Assembly (NCBI GenBank): GCA_003427395.1
Contig: BFEA01000181.1
Coordinates: forward strand, 406,731 to 470,730
Length of the DNA: 64,000 bases
Origin: Chara braunii
Lineage: Eukaryota; Streptophyta; Charophyceae; Charales; Characeae
Direction of reading: 5' to 3'
Made by a program: the position numbers and the translations under genes. Position 1 is the stretch's first letter. Every line of letters begins with the position of its first letter. The notes beneath the pieces were generated by a model. That model was not told the DNA's origin. It saw only the letters and a program-made list of their open reading frames with translations, and made no database searches. Of the stretch, positions 32,505 to 43,270 are shown piece after piece.

Positions 32505-33512
32505 TGTAATAACCCTGCTCAGAAGTAGCCTGGGGCCCAGAACTCAGCCCTAGGCCACGCAGACCTGAGAAGGTCTGCGCTGGACTGTGTGACCAAGACA
32601 CGCCCAGGCCTGAGTCTGTCGTGTGTGGTTGTGTGACCGAACGATGCACGCAGGAAATTCAAGAGTCAAAGGTACTGCACCCAGGCCCTAGGTTGGATAC
32701 ACTCACTTGTTGTGCGCAGGTACCCAGACAGCATTCAGGCCGGAGGGAATTCGGTTTCAGGCCGATCCGAGCCCTCATTCACACTGAGATCTGGACGGCC
32801 GAGGGATACAGCATCTGGGGTCCAGACCCCGCGTCAACACTACATAAGAGTTGACTTCCTGGCTTTGACATTCATTCTGTCTTGCGTTGAGGCTGACTCC
32901 ACGCGTTGACTACTACGCTGGCTCAATGCTGGCTGGACGCTGGCTATGCCGGCATTCTCGGCAACGCGCTGCTTGTCCGACATGGTGGCTGGCTTGCACC
33001 TGTCTTCATGGTATGCTGACGTGGCAGCTGCCACGCACTGTTGCTGAGGTGGCCGCTGCCACGTGTGTGATGGGCTGAGGTGGTTGTGGCCACTAATCTA
33101 CTGCTGATGTGGCGAGGCTACATATGTGTAATGTTGTTCTACAGATCGTCATTCAGGAGGTGATCAGGACTGAGGAGAGATCGTGATACTTACCTGGAGT
33201 CTTCATGTCAACATTGCTTCATTGCTGATGTGGAAACGATTGGTTGTGCCACGTGACACTTTGGAGGATACTAGAGATACTCATTCAGATCATTGATTTA
33301 TGCGGAGGTGCTGGAGGAAGAAGCCCGTGGAGAAGTGGGCACTGTCTATCTCCCTCCTGTCTCAATCTCTTCTCCCTCTCACCTCCTTCGTCTGTGTATG
33401 TCTTCTCATCTATTGGGTATCTGGCTACGATTGTGATTATTGATTATCGTCAGTTGTTCGACATTTTGGACTTACACTGTTGATATTGTCTTCACGATCT
33501 GGGTTCATTGCA
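32505..33512 (+). repeat. 5' LTR of E2
   Basis: About 1008 bp, TGTAATAACCC to CATTGCA. Very similar to the 3' LTR at 40190 over the available 748 bp, apart from small indels, for example a GTCAACTGTAGA segment missing here. TACATAAG near 32842 is the likely TATA-type box. Confidence 0.92.
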
Positions 33513-33515
33513 ATT

Positions 33516-33527
33516 TGGTATCAGAGT
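33516..33527 (+). promoter_or_regulatory. Primer binding site of E2
   Basis: TGGTATCAGAGT, one base from the canonical initiator Met-tRNA complement, three bases after the LTR end. Confidence 0.88.
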
Positions 33528-33603
33528 AGTTCTCCTCTTTGACGACATTGTGTGTAGCCGCCAGGTGGCGCACAGGTAAGTGTAGTGTATACTATGACTA
33601 ATT

Positions 33604-34245
33604 AGGTGATGACGTGGCAAGGGATACGCTGGGGGTGATGACGTGGCACATACCTTTCTGGCGAGGATACATTGCCAGGGTTGTTAACGAATCACTGGCG
33701 AGAAGACATTACCGGGGCTGCTGACAAGATAGAGGCTTCATTAGCAAGAAGAGATCCCTACCAGGCTGCTGACGTGGCAGTAGGGGCTGTGATTGGAGAT
33801 ACCGCATGCCAGTCTGGACCGCGATAGTGACGTAACATCGCGATCCCCTACTCTCGTGGCACATGTTGTGCCACGTCTAAAGACTCTGCTAACGATTGAG
33901 GATGTGGCACACTTAGTGCTGCTGACACGTGGCAGAGTCTACTACAGATGCTGACGTGGCCTGGAGGACACGGAGATGATTGCTGACGTGGCAGGAACAG
34001 GACATCACACCTGTCTTCATAAGGTGGTGACTGCCGGCCTGACGTGGCATTGAACTCTTGGCTGACGTGGCATGATTTGACTGGCTGGAACGGCGACGGC
34101 GTCTCATGAGAAGATTGAAAGAGGCAAGTGGCGAGGATCAGGCTACACATTTGTTGACGTGGCATTCCATCATTGACAGACTCAAGTGCTGGCGTGGCAA
34201 CATAGGCTATGTTGGCATTCCGGGAATGACACGTGGCAGGCAGGA
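33604..34245 (+). promoter_or_regulatory. Array of TGACGTGGCA motifs in E2 leader
   Basis: About 12 copies of GATGACGTGGCA/GCTGACGTGGCA/GACACGTGGCA in 640 bp, at positions corresponding to those of E1. The motif is better conserved than the sequence between copies. Confidence 0.62.
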
Positions 34246-34670
34246 TACTGCCAAGTAAAAGGAGCACTCTACAGACCACGGCGGTACAACTGACTCGACT
34301 GTTTATACAGCTGTAGTGCCAGCTGTCAAGGGGAGTGCGTGATCGCACAGACATCAAGAAGACAACAAAATTGACGAAGTTTGCTGACAAACTGTTGTAA
34401 TTGTTGTTGGCATACTTACCTGTTGTTGCTGTGTGTGGTGTTTGCGTACTTACTTGTGTGTTGTGTCTGATCACACGGGCCTGACGTAGTACCTGTACAT
34501 TGCATAGGACGTCATCACATAGACAAGGGAAAGAATAGCAGTTAGTAAATTAGAATCTGTTTCTTTTTATTATTTATTTTTATTTTTTTGTTCCACCATT
34601 GCGAATACCTTATCGAATTTGACTTCCAAAATGTTGGGCATGTGGAAAATCCTCTTTACTTTTTTTCCCC

Positions 34671-36512
34671 ATGACGTTCTTCTCGGGTGAGGGAACCTTC
34701 GAGCTAAAGACGCGAAGACAGGCGGAGGGAACGAAGCAGGAACTACTAGCACTGTGGAACCAACTCTTGAACGATCTGCATCTGCCCGGACTCGTCGCTG
34801 AACGGCACGTCCGTAATCTGTTTGACTTGAAGACGGTAGAGGACCACCTGAAGAAAGCAATTACGGGCGTGGAAGTTGCAGCAGCCGGGGCCGAAGTCTC
34901 CAAAATGATAGACCAGTTCGCTATCAAGCAGTTGGAAGAAGTCATGGAGTCATCAAGGAAAGGAGAAGTTAAACCTGAAGTGACCGAGGCAACCATTGAT
35001 GCTAACATTCAGCAGTTAAGAGAGACGTTGGCTGCTGAAGAAAAGAAGAAAGAAGAGTTAGCTCGGAAACGAGAATATGAATCAAGAAGGGAGCAGAAAG
35101 TAAAAGAAATCAGGCAGGTTATAGGAACAGACGGGAAAGAAGAAAGTGATATGACGCAAACTTTCTACCACATTATGACTTATCTTTCCTTCCTTGAAGA
35201 AAAGATAGACCGTCAGCAGAGCCAGTTAGATGAGATTGTTGTTGGACTCAGAACCATCACAAATATTGTGAAAGGTAAAAAGCAGGTAGAAGAAAAGGAG
35301 GAAGATAAAGAAGAAAAGAAACCAGAAAATAAATTGACGAGTGATGCTATTAAGTCTACATTCCCTCCTTCTACTCCTCCCTCTCCTCCTTCTACTCCTC
35401 CCTCCTCTCCTCCTTCCTCTCCACCTCCGAAGTCTCCTCCTCCTAAGGATAAGGTAACTGCGGAACCTGAAAGCCAAAGAAGAAGGAGAAAGTAAAGATG
35501 AAAATGCCTTCTACGTTCTTCAACAAGAAGGATGAAAACTTGTTGCTGTGGATTGCCGAGATTCAAACTTACTGTAAAACGTCTCCTATTGAACCCGACG
35601 CTCAAGTTGCTTTCTCTACTTCGTGCCTTGGTGGGGAGGCAAAAGAATGGTTATTGGCAAAAGTTAACGCAGCGAGGTTCGAGGACATTGGGGAGTGGTC
35701 TGGAACCATGAATCTGAAGCAGTTCCTTGGAAAGATCAAGGAACGCTTCCTGGAAAAGACACCGGCCGATAAGGCCTTTCGAGGACATTGGGGAGTGGTC
35801 TGGAACCATGAATCTGAAGCAGTTCCTCGGAAAGATCAAGGAACGCTTCCTGGACAAGACAACGGCCGATAAGGCCTTTGACCAGCTCACTACCATTGGC
35901 CAAAGACATTGGACCTCAGTAGAATCTTTGTCTCGGGAAGTAGATCGGTTGCTGCAGGTTCCTGGATTGAACCTGCAAGACAACCAAGTCCTTTATATCT
36001 ATTCTCGCGCTCTGCCCGAGCCTATTCGTGGACAGCTCGTGGCAGACTCTAAATCCGGCAAGTACAACTACAGGCAGTTTCGCGATCTGGCTCTCCAACG
36101 AGAGCAAATGACTTCACAGGTAAAGAATTCGTATGCGTCTGTGGTGAAGTATGGTGGAGGTGGAAGTGCAGGTGTAGGAAAGCGGGTACTCTGGCGCCAA
36201 AAGCGCCAAGACCACACCCTCGCCGTCTTTGATGACGATACTGTGGAGAAGTAGCCATTGGAGGCCGAGGGTGTGACGAGCAGCAGTGAGTCCATAAAGG
36301 GGGAAGTCACTGCAACAGTGGTCAACAAGGGAGGACCACGACCGCCAGGAAAGAAAAAGAAACCACGCTCATTCCCTGAGCATCCCGGAATTGCGGCCGG
36401 GAAGCCGTGGGAGAAGATGGGGATGTCACAGGAATTATGGCAAGAAAGAATGAACAATGCACAATGTCTGAAGTGTGGCATCGCAGGACATGTGATTGCA
36501 TGGTGCCCATAA
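34671..36512 (+). pseudogene. E2 gag (capsid and zinc knuckle)
   Basis: ATG 34671 opens 275 codons: a charged helical N-terminus (NLFDLKTVEDHLKKAI, QLRETLAAEEKKKEEL), and a Pro/Ser-rich spacer (PPSPPSTPP repeats, 35360-35445). A frameshift then gives KMPSTFFNKKDENLLLWIAE and GGEAKEWLL. A 100-bp tandem duplication (35678-35877) breaks the frame. The capsid continues LLQVPGLNLQDNQVLYIY and LALQREQMTSQV. A TAG at 36252 replaces a Trp codon of E1. The knuckle CLKCGIAGHVIAWC is at about 36466-36507; TAA at 36510 ends this copy where E1 has a Leu codon. Confidence 0.87.
35678..35877 (+). repeat. 100-bp tandem duplication in E2 gag
   Basis: Two copies offset by exactly 100 bases starting TTCGAGGACATTGGGGAGTG, differing at three or four sites. 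E1 has a single copy. The length is not divisible by three. Confidence 0.92.
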
Positions 36513-36520
36513 ATTCGATA

Positions 36521-36563
36521 CCCAAAAACGAGCAGCCAGTAGGAGTAGCCTCTACTCCTACTG
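36521..36563 (+). promoter_or_regulatory. Putative -1 ribosomal frameshift signal at E2 gag-pol junction
   Basis: CCCAAAA at 36521-36527 in the gag frame, 9-nt spacer, then a perfect 12-bp hairpin: arms 36537-36548 (CAGTAGGAGTAG) and 36552-36563 (CTACTCCTACTG), loop CCT. The ancestral gag stop TAG (36540) lies in the 5' arm. The frame open downstream (VGVASTPTESKGLD) is -1 relative to gag. Confidence 0.7.
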
Positions 36564-37118
36564 AGTCCAAGGGTTTGGACCAAGAAGGGAAGGCGCCTAT
36601 GACTCCTTCCAACCCTTTGACTCGCACGGCAGAGGGTGGTTCTTTTTCGGCCCATCGTCCAGATCACCCTGAACCTGTCTTATGCACTCTCTCTGGACGA
36701 CTCTCTTGACGAGCTTGGTAACGAGTTGCTAGCATTACGAAGCTCGTGGGCTAAGAAAGCGAAGTCTAAGGGTGACCTACTACTCGTGGATGTAGAAATT
36801 GCACATATCCGCGCAGGTGCACTGTTGGACTCAGGATGTACGCGATCCTATATATCCGAGAAGGCAATTCGCAAATTGCATCTCAGAATGAAGGTAAAAG
36901 ACCTGTCTAGACCTATCACGTCTATTTTGGCTGACAAAAGCACGATCACTGTCTTGCAGTATGTTGATCGTGTAAAGTGTCTATTTCGAACCAAGGAAGG
37001 AAAGAAGATTGTTCACGAGATTTCCTTTCTTGTAAAGAAGAAGTTACCTTTTGACTTGATTTTGGGAATGGACTAGCACGAGGAAGCCAACCCAGAAATC
37101 AAGTTTAAGGAAAAGATA
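36564..37118 (+). pseudogene. E2 aspartic protease
   Basis: Linker SKGLDQEGKAP, then after a 2-bp loss near 36690 the frame 36636-37076 with AGALLDSGCTRSYISEKAI (D-S-G) and LPFDLILGMD. TAG at 37074 replaces the Trp of E1's GMDWH. Otherwise close to the E1 protease. Confidence 0.87.
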
Positions 37119-38054
37119 GTGCAACTGAGGGATGCACAATCAGAATTGAAACCAATCAAATTGTTTCATAAGTCTGGCTCTGACTCTAATCTGTCTTTCT
37201 GTTGTACGAGTTATCCAGCATTTAGATCGATGGTTTCAAAGAAAAAATTAGAACAGGAAGTAATGATGGTTCTAGTAAAACGATCAGGTGAGTCCTCTAC
37301 TTCCTATCCGCCCTCGACCGAAAAGCTCCTTAGCGAGTATAAAGATTTGTTTTCCAAACCAATAGGAATAACTGAACGTGCTATCAAGCACACCATTGAA
37401 ATTATTCCTGGAAGTAAGATTCCCAAGGGCCCTATCTAGCGAATGTCTGCTAGGGAACTTGAGGAGTTGAGAAAACAATTGAAGGACTTAACAGAAAAAG
37501 GATGGATTCGCCCAAGCTCCTCTCCTTATGGTGCCCGTCTTATTTGTGCCCAAAAAGGAAGGTGAGTTGCGTCTTTGTATTGATTACAGAGGGCTGAATG
37601 TCGTCACTATGAAGAATGTCGAACCTCTACCACGTATCGACGACTTCTTGGATCAGCTGGAGGGCTGCAAGTTCTTCAGTAAGATTGATCTGAAGTCTGG
37701 ATACCACCAGATCGAGGTGGAACCCACGGATCAACGTAAGACTGCGTTCCGAACCAGGTATGGGCATTACGAGTTTATGGTGATGCCTTTCAAAGGTCTA
37801 TGAATGAACTCTTTCGTCAGTGGCTAGATAAGTTCGTCATCGTCTATCTTGATGATATTCTAGTGTACAACAAGACACTAGAAGATCATGAGAAGCACCT
37901 TCATTTGGTGTTAGGGAAGTTGCGTGAAGGCAACTTCAAGATCAATCCTAAGAAGTCTGAGTTTGCTAAGTCCGAAGTGTTGTATATGGGACACATAGTG
38001 AACGAGGAAGGTCTAAGGCCAGAAGAGAAGAAGATTTCAGCAATTAGAGATTAG
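37119..38054 (+). pseudogene. E2 reverse transcriptase with motif deletion
   Basis: TAC to TAG at about 37437, a 2-bp loss near 37530, then [36 protein letters not shown] and [12 protein letters not shown] (YLDD). Between them, at about 37790, 28 bases encoding the GLTNAPATF motif of E1 are missing, with TTC at both ends of the lost piece, so it looks like a microhomology deletion that also shifts the frame. The segment after YLDD (KLREGNFKINPKKSEFAKSE), lost from E1, is retained here. Confidence 0.92.
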
Positions 38055-38756
38055 CCACAACCTAAGTCCATAACTGAATTGCGATCTTTCCTTGGTTTAG
38101 CCAGCTACTACAGGAAGTTTGTTAGGAACTTCTCATTGATTGCTGCACCAATGCGAAGATTGTTAAAGAAAGAAACTATTTGGTTGTGGGACAAGGATTG
38201 TGAGTCTTCCTTTCGGAAATTGAAGTATGCCCTGACTCACTACCCCGTCCTTAAGATTGTTGACCCGTCTTTGCCTTTCATTGTCACTACTGATGCAAGT
38301 CAGTATGGGATTGGCGTTGTTTTACAGCAAGATGACGGCAAGGGCTATAGGCCCATAAAGTTTATGTTTGTGCGACTGTCGTGAGAAAAGGTTGCCAACT
38401 CCACCTATGAAAGGGAGTTGTATGCCTTAGTCTATGCACTCAACACGTGGAAGCACTACTTGTTAGGGAGGCACTTCACTGTGTACTCAGACCACTCTAC
38501 CCTGAAGTGGATAAAGACACAACCAAGGCTCTCTGATGAACTGGTTCGATGGTCTGCATTCATTGATACTTTTGATTTTGAGTTAAAAACAATCAAAGGA
38601 AAGTCTAATGTGGTTGCAGATGCATTGGCCAAACGGAGTGACTTCTTTGGTGCAATTGTCTCTTACTTGGATGTTGGGAATGACCTGAAAAACCAGATTC
38701 GCCAAGGATATGCTACTGATCCTATCTGGAAACCAATCATGGATATCCTTGAATGA
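38055..38756 (+). pseudogene. E2 RNase H
   Basis: MRSFLGLASYYRKFVRNFSL, then FIVTTDASQYGIGVVLQQDD (Asp), a stop region near 38384, TYERELYALVYALNTWKHY (Glu), FTVYSDHSTLKWIKTQP (Asp), NVVADALAKR (Asp). All four acidic residues are encoded, though a TAG at 38054 and a TGA near 38382 interrupt the frame. Confidence 0.9.
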
Positions 38757-39700
38757 GATTCATCCCAACTACCCAATTATAGAATGATTGATGGATTGTT
38801 GTTCTTGATTGACCAAACTGAACAAAGATTGTGTATTCCTCACAAGGAAGAGATAAAGAGTGTATTGATCGGGGAATGTCACGATTCTGAGGGTCACTTT
38901 GGTTTCAAGAAAACATATGCTGAAGTCAGAGAACGTTTTGAATGGAAGGGACTTAAAGAAGATGTACTAACATATGTTCGTACTTGTTTAGTGTGTCAGA
39001 GAAACAAGTCGTCGCATGAGAATCCCCTTGGACTTCTCAAGCCATTACCTATATCAAGCGAACCAGGTGAGTCTATCTCAATTGATTTCATGAGTCTGGT
39101 TAAGAGTTGCAATGGTAATAGTCAAGTGATGGTAATTGTGGATCGTTTCTCTAGATACGTTATGTTTGTTCCCTTACCAGCAGAAGCATGTACTGAACTT
39201 GTCATTCAAAAATTTCAGATGTGATGGGTCACTTAGTATGGATTCCCTAAAACCATTGTATCTGATCGAGATGCCAGGTTCACCAGTCTGCCATGGCAAA
39301 AGCTGATGGAAGCTTATGGCACACGGTTGACCATGTCGTCAGGGAGACATCCTGAAACGAATGGCTAGACTGAACAGATGAACCGTCTATGCCAACAACT
39401 TTTGCGTATGTATATTAGACCCGATCAGATTGACTGGGACGAGAACTTACCTAAGATTGCAAGTGCATATAACATAGTATCCACACATCTACTGGACGAA
39501 CCCCGAATGCACTTCACAAAGGGTGGAAGCCGAAACGTCCCATTGATGTATTGAACCGGGACCAATTTCTTAGGTTGTCCCCAGGGACCCGAGAATATGC
39601 AATCTTGTTTCAGGAAGACATCCAGCAAGTTAAAGTTAATCTGAGGAAAGCTCAACTACGAATGATTGAACAAGCCAACAAGCATCGTTGACCATCTACA
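38757..39700 (+). pseudogene. E2 integrase, zinc-binding and catalytic core
   Basis: Zinc module ECHDSEGHFGFKKTYAE followed by CLVCQRNK (H-H-C-C). Core: SIDFMSLV (Asp), VSDRDARFT (Asp), HPETN-G-stop-TEQMN (Glu). Stops at about 39222 (AGA to TGA), 39233 and 39367 interrupt it. Beyond the core DQIDWDENLPKIASAY is the conserved downstream segment that E1 lost. Confidence 0.88.
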
Positions 39701-40150
39701 TTCAAAGAAGGTGATCTGGTTTGGGTAAAATCTAAAGAGTTTTCACGAGAAGAAGATGTCTCCCAGAAATTGCTACCTGTCTATTTTGGACCCTGGGAAG
39801 TTCTCAAGGTAATTGGAGATGCAGAGGGACCGTCTTATCGAATTGATATTCCCCCTCATCTCAAAACATACCCTGTCTTTCATGCGTCCAAATTGTTCCC
39901 TTACGTAGAAGGAAATGAGTTTCCTCCCAGACCCTCTATGATTCCACCAGACATGGATGGCAGATACGAAGTTGACCGGATCATAGAGCATGGCTATTTC
40001 TCTACGGGAGGACGTGGACAACCTCAGAAGTAGTTCAAGGTACGTTTTAAAACTCAAGCACCATCTGAGGACAGATGGTTTAGTAAACGAGAACTACTTG
40101 AAACTGCTCTTGATATTGTCGCTGCTTATGAACGAGGGTTTAAGTCCTAA
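39701..40150 (+). pseudogene. E2 integrase C-terminus with chromodomain-like tail
   Basis: DLVWVKSKEFSREED, PVYFGPWEVLKVIGDAEGPS and FHASKLFPYVEGNEFP are the GPF/Y-type integrase end. It is followed by YEVDRIIEHGYF, then FKVRFKTQAPSEDRWFSKRE and LLETALDIVAAYERG, ending at TAA 40148. The YEV-RI-H, F-V-F and W-S-EL spacing resembles an atypical chromodomain. A TAG at 40031 stands where E3 has CAG. Confidence 0.68.
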
Positions 40151-40164
40151 ATATTTCTACGGTG

Positions 40165-40189
40165 GAACTCGAAAACGGGCCGGCAGGAA
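40165..40189 (+). promoter_or_regulatory. Polypurine-like tract before E2 3' LTR
   Basis: GAACTCGAAAACGGGC then CGGCAGGAA abuts the LTR; the E3 counterpart (GAAAATCGG, CCAGGGTAGAA) is similar. This is the expected site of plus-strand priming, although it is only partly purine. Confidence 0.5.
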
Positions 40190-40937
40190 TGTAATAACCC
40201 TGTTCAGAAGTAGTCTGGGGCTCAGAACTCAGCCCCAAGCCACGCAGACCTGAGAAGGTCTGCGCTGGGCTGTGTGACCAAGACACGCCCAGGCCTGAGT
40301 CTGTCGTGTGTGGCTGTGTGACCGAAGACTGCACGCAGGAAATTCAAGAGTCAAAGTCAACTGTAGAGTCAAAGGTACCGCACCCAGGCCCTAGGTTGGA
40401 TACACTCACTTGTTGTGCGCAGGTACCCAGACAGCATCCAGGCCGCGGAGGGAATTCGGTTTCAGGCCGATCTGAGCCCTCATTCACATTGAGATCTGGA
40501 CGGCCGAGGGATATCGCATCCGGGGTCCAGACCCCGCGTCAACACTACATAAGAGTCGACTTCCTGGCTTTTACATTCATTTTGTCTTGCGTTGAGGCTG
40601 ACTCCACGCATTGACTACTACGCTGGCTCAATGCTGGCTGGACGCTGGCTATGCCGGCATTGTGATCTCGGCAACGCGCTGCTTGTCCGACATGGTGGCT
40701 GGCTTGCACCTGTCTTCATGGTATGCTAACGTGGCGGCTTCCACGCACTTTGCTGAGGTGGCCGCTGCCACGTGTGTGATTGGCTGAGGTGGCTGTGGCC
40801 ACTAATCTACTGCTGATGTGGCGAGGCTACAGATGTGTAATGCTGTTCTACAGATCGTCATTCAGGAGGTGATCAGGACTGAGGAGAGATCGTGATACTT
40901 ACCTGGAGTCTTCATGTCGACATTGCTTCATTGCTGA
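40190..40937 (+). repeat. 3' LTR of E2 (right end in gap)
   Basis: TGTAATAACCC onward matches 32505-33223 closely. About 290 bases to the expected LTR end fall in the gap. Confidence 0.92.
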
Positions 40938-41722
40938 NNNNNNNNNNNNNNNNNNNNNNNNNNNNNNNNNNNNNNNNNNNNNNNNNNNNNNNNNNNNNNN
41001 NNNNNNNNNNNNNNNNNNNNNNNNNNNNNNNNNNNNNNNNNNNNNNNNNNNNNNNNNNNNNNNNNNNNNNNNNNNNNNNNNNNNNNNNNNNNNNNNNNNN
41101 NNNNNNNNNNNNNNNNNNNNNNNNNNNNNNNNNNNNNNNNNNNNNNNNNNNNNNNNNNNNNNNNNNNNNNNNNNNNNNNNNNNNNNNNNNNNNNNNNNNN
41201 NNNNNNNNNNNNNNNNNNNNNNNNNNNNNNNNNNNNNNNNNNNNNNNNNNNNNNNNNNNNNNNNNNNNNNNNNNNNNNNNNNNNNNNNNNNNNNNNNNNN
41301 NNNNNNNNNNNNNNNNNNNNNNNNNNNNNNNNNNNNNNNNNNNNNNNNNNNNNNNNNNNNNNNNNNNNNNNNNNNNNNNNNNNNNNNNNNNNNNNNNNNN
41401 NNNNNNNNNNNNNNNNNNNNNNNNNNNNNNNNNNNNNNNNNNNNNNNNNNNNNNNNNNNNNNNNNNNNNNNNNNNNNNNNNNNNNNNNNNNNNNNNNNNN
41501 NNNNNNNNNNNNNNNNNNNNNNNNNNNNNNNNNNNNNNNNNNNNNNNNNNNNNNNNNNNNNNNNNNNNNNNNNNNNNNNNNNNNNNNNNNNNNNNNNNNN
41601 NNNNNNNNNNNNNNNNNNNNNNNNNNNNNNNNNNNNNNNNNNNNNNNNNNNNNNNNNNNNNNNNNNNNNNNNNNNNNNNNNNNNNNNNNNNNNNNNNNNN
41701 NNNNNNNNNNNNNNNNNNNNNN
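40938..41722. other. Assembly gap (785 N)
   Basis: Covers the end of the E2 3' LTR and its right flank. The frames that run through it are artefacts. Confidence 0.95.
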
Positions 41723-41784
41723 GGTAAATAGCTGCCGTGGCACTTCTTCAACACCAATGTGCCACAATCTCAACCTAGATTGTG

Positions 41785-41875
41785 GCTTTGGCCAGTGTGT
41801 TAAGGCACTGGCTACACACACACATGAGTGCCAGCTGCCCAGGTTCAAACCTTGGCAGTGGCACCATCCCGGATC
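41785..41875 (+). repeat. tRNA-like segment, possible SINE head
   Basis: TTTGGCCAGTGTGTTAAGGC resembles an internal A box with the GTTAAGGC D-arm of class II tRNAs. About 50 bases on, GGTTCAAACC fits a B box, followed by GGCACCA. No good cloverleaf forms, so a tRNA-derived SINE relic is likelier than a gene. Confidence 0.35.
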
Positions 41876-42122
41876 TTGATAATATATATCCGGGAGCGGG
41901 GTGGGGCAGCGGGGCGGGGCGCGCGCTCGTGTGTGGCGGCCTTGGCTTTCTTGTCGTGATTATCCTCTCCTTTTCGCCACGTGTCCGTCTCTCCACGTTG
42001 CTGTTCTTTCCGCAGTTTTTTTGCTGTTTTCGCTCCCAAACCCCCTAAAAATCCCACCGTCGGGATTACAGTGATTCCCGCTGTTACGTGCGGGAGGGAG
42101 GGCGGGAGCGGGGACCGTTCCT

Positions 42123-42134
42123 GCTCTGATACCA
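42123..42134 (-). promoter_or_regulatory. Primer binding site of another minus-strand LTR element
   Basis: Reverse complement is exactly TGGTATCAGAGC, the canonical initiator Met-tRNA site. The LTR should lie at 42136 and upward. Confidence 0.8.
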
Positions 42135-42135
42135 G

Positions 42136-42667
42136 TGTGCTGGACCAGCCGGGATGGCGGTCCGACAGGATGGAGACGAAGGGGTAGACGAAGGAGGAAG
42201 TGGAGATGGAGCTGGAAGGGACAGCACAACTCCGATGCAGATTCAACACCGCACGTACTCCAACAAGTGCAAAAGTGATGAATGCCGAAAAAACAGACAA
42301 CAGTTGGGGTATACCCCTAGCGGACTGACTGACTGGACTGGACTGGCCTGGTACTGACAGTGGTACCGGGTAGGACTGGAACAACAAACGGCCTGTGGGG
42401 TCAGGCCACAGCCTGGTCCCACAGGCCGAACTGGCAAATAGCCAAATAGGCCCTGGCTGTAGGCCAGGGTAGATGGAGGCCCGCTGCAGATAACGTTTCC
42501 CTTTGAAGTCATGAGAATTCGTAGGATTAGGCCGAACGAATCAAGCCTTCAATCGAATTCGTAGACCTGCATAGCAATTCAGGCCAAAGGGGACCAAATA
42601 CTACGTTCAAGATAGATGGAGGGCAAACACCACTCCATAGCCTAACTCCTTTGCTAACGTTTTCCTC
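42136..42667 (-). repeat. Minus-strand LTR-like segment containing blocks B and A
   Basis: 42136-42350 is block A next to the primer binding site; about 42525-42667 is block B. Both recur at 19190-19520 in the order A, B. Confidence 0.65.
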
Positions 42668-42689
42668 TGAAGTCATTGAGAACTTTGGC

Positions 42690-42880
42690 ATCACCTCGCC
42701 AAAGTCTTACCTAGCAGAAAATAATCTAACTCTCCAAATTCCTCAAAATTCGGTAGCGCTTCCCGTAGGAAAAGTGCCTTTTCATAATTTTTATGACCGA
42801 AAAAATGACTAACTCTTTTCAGGCTTGTAAAAATTTCGGCAGCGCTTCTCGTAGGAAAAGGAGGCTACCAAAATTTATAC
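42690..42880 (-). repeat. Paired TTCGGCAGCGCTTC / GTAGGAAAAG motifs
   Basis: Two copies (about 42748 and 42833) of a GGYAGCGCTTCYCGTAGGAA word. Inverted relatives lie at 55426-55452 and 55620-55656, supporting that 42-45 kb and 54-56 kb are the same repeat in opposite orientation. Confidence 0.6.
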
Positions 42881-43270
42881 AAAACGGAAATTTAAAAGCA
42901 AAGTGCAACTATACTTGGGACTGTTAGACATTGATCTAGTAGTTAGAACTACCGATAGTCTACATGATCCCTCTCTTTGAAGGTGGGATCGTGAGCTAAC
43001 ACTAGTGCTAACTTCTAATAAGGGATGACCTACCTTATCCCAAGCTTCCCTTCCCATCATCCATTCCAGTCTATCAATGGCTCCAACACTCGACGAGCAT
43101 CTAAGCAACTAAAGCTATCAAGGGATGCCCAAAACACGTGTGTCCCTCAATCAAACATGCATAACCAACATCTCTCTCTCAATCCCACATTTGCTTTGGC
43201 CAAGTAGTTCGTTAATCTCTCAGTTCTTTTAACCCTCAGTAAACCTCCCTTTCCTATGACATAGGATCAG
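42881..43270. other. Non-coding repeat interior
   Basis: No gene or motif recognised. Belongs by position to the minus-strand copy of repeat X. Confidence 0.4.

Larger units (their letters stand above)
32505..40937 (+). mobile_element. Ty3/gypsy LTR retrotransposon E2, nearly full length
   Basis: The best copy of the E1/E2/E3 family: 5' LTR, primer binding site, ACGT-motif leader, gag, frameshift signal, protease, RT, RNase H, integrase with a chromodomain-like tail, polypurine-like tract and most of the 3' LTR before an assembly gap. Length to the gap is about 8.4 kb. It is inactive: a 100-bp duplication in gag, a 28-bp deletion in RT and many stops. Target duplication cannot be checked because the 3' LTR end is in the gap. 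Confidence 0.95.

Noticed and set aside
40892-41848. Long open frames across the second gap
   Set aside because: Made almost entirely of N.
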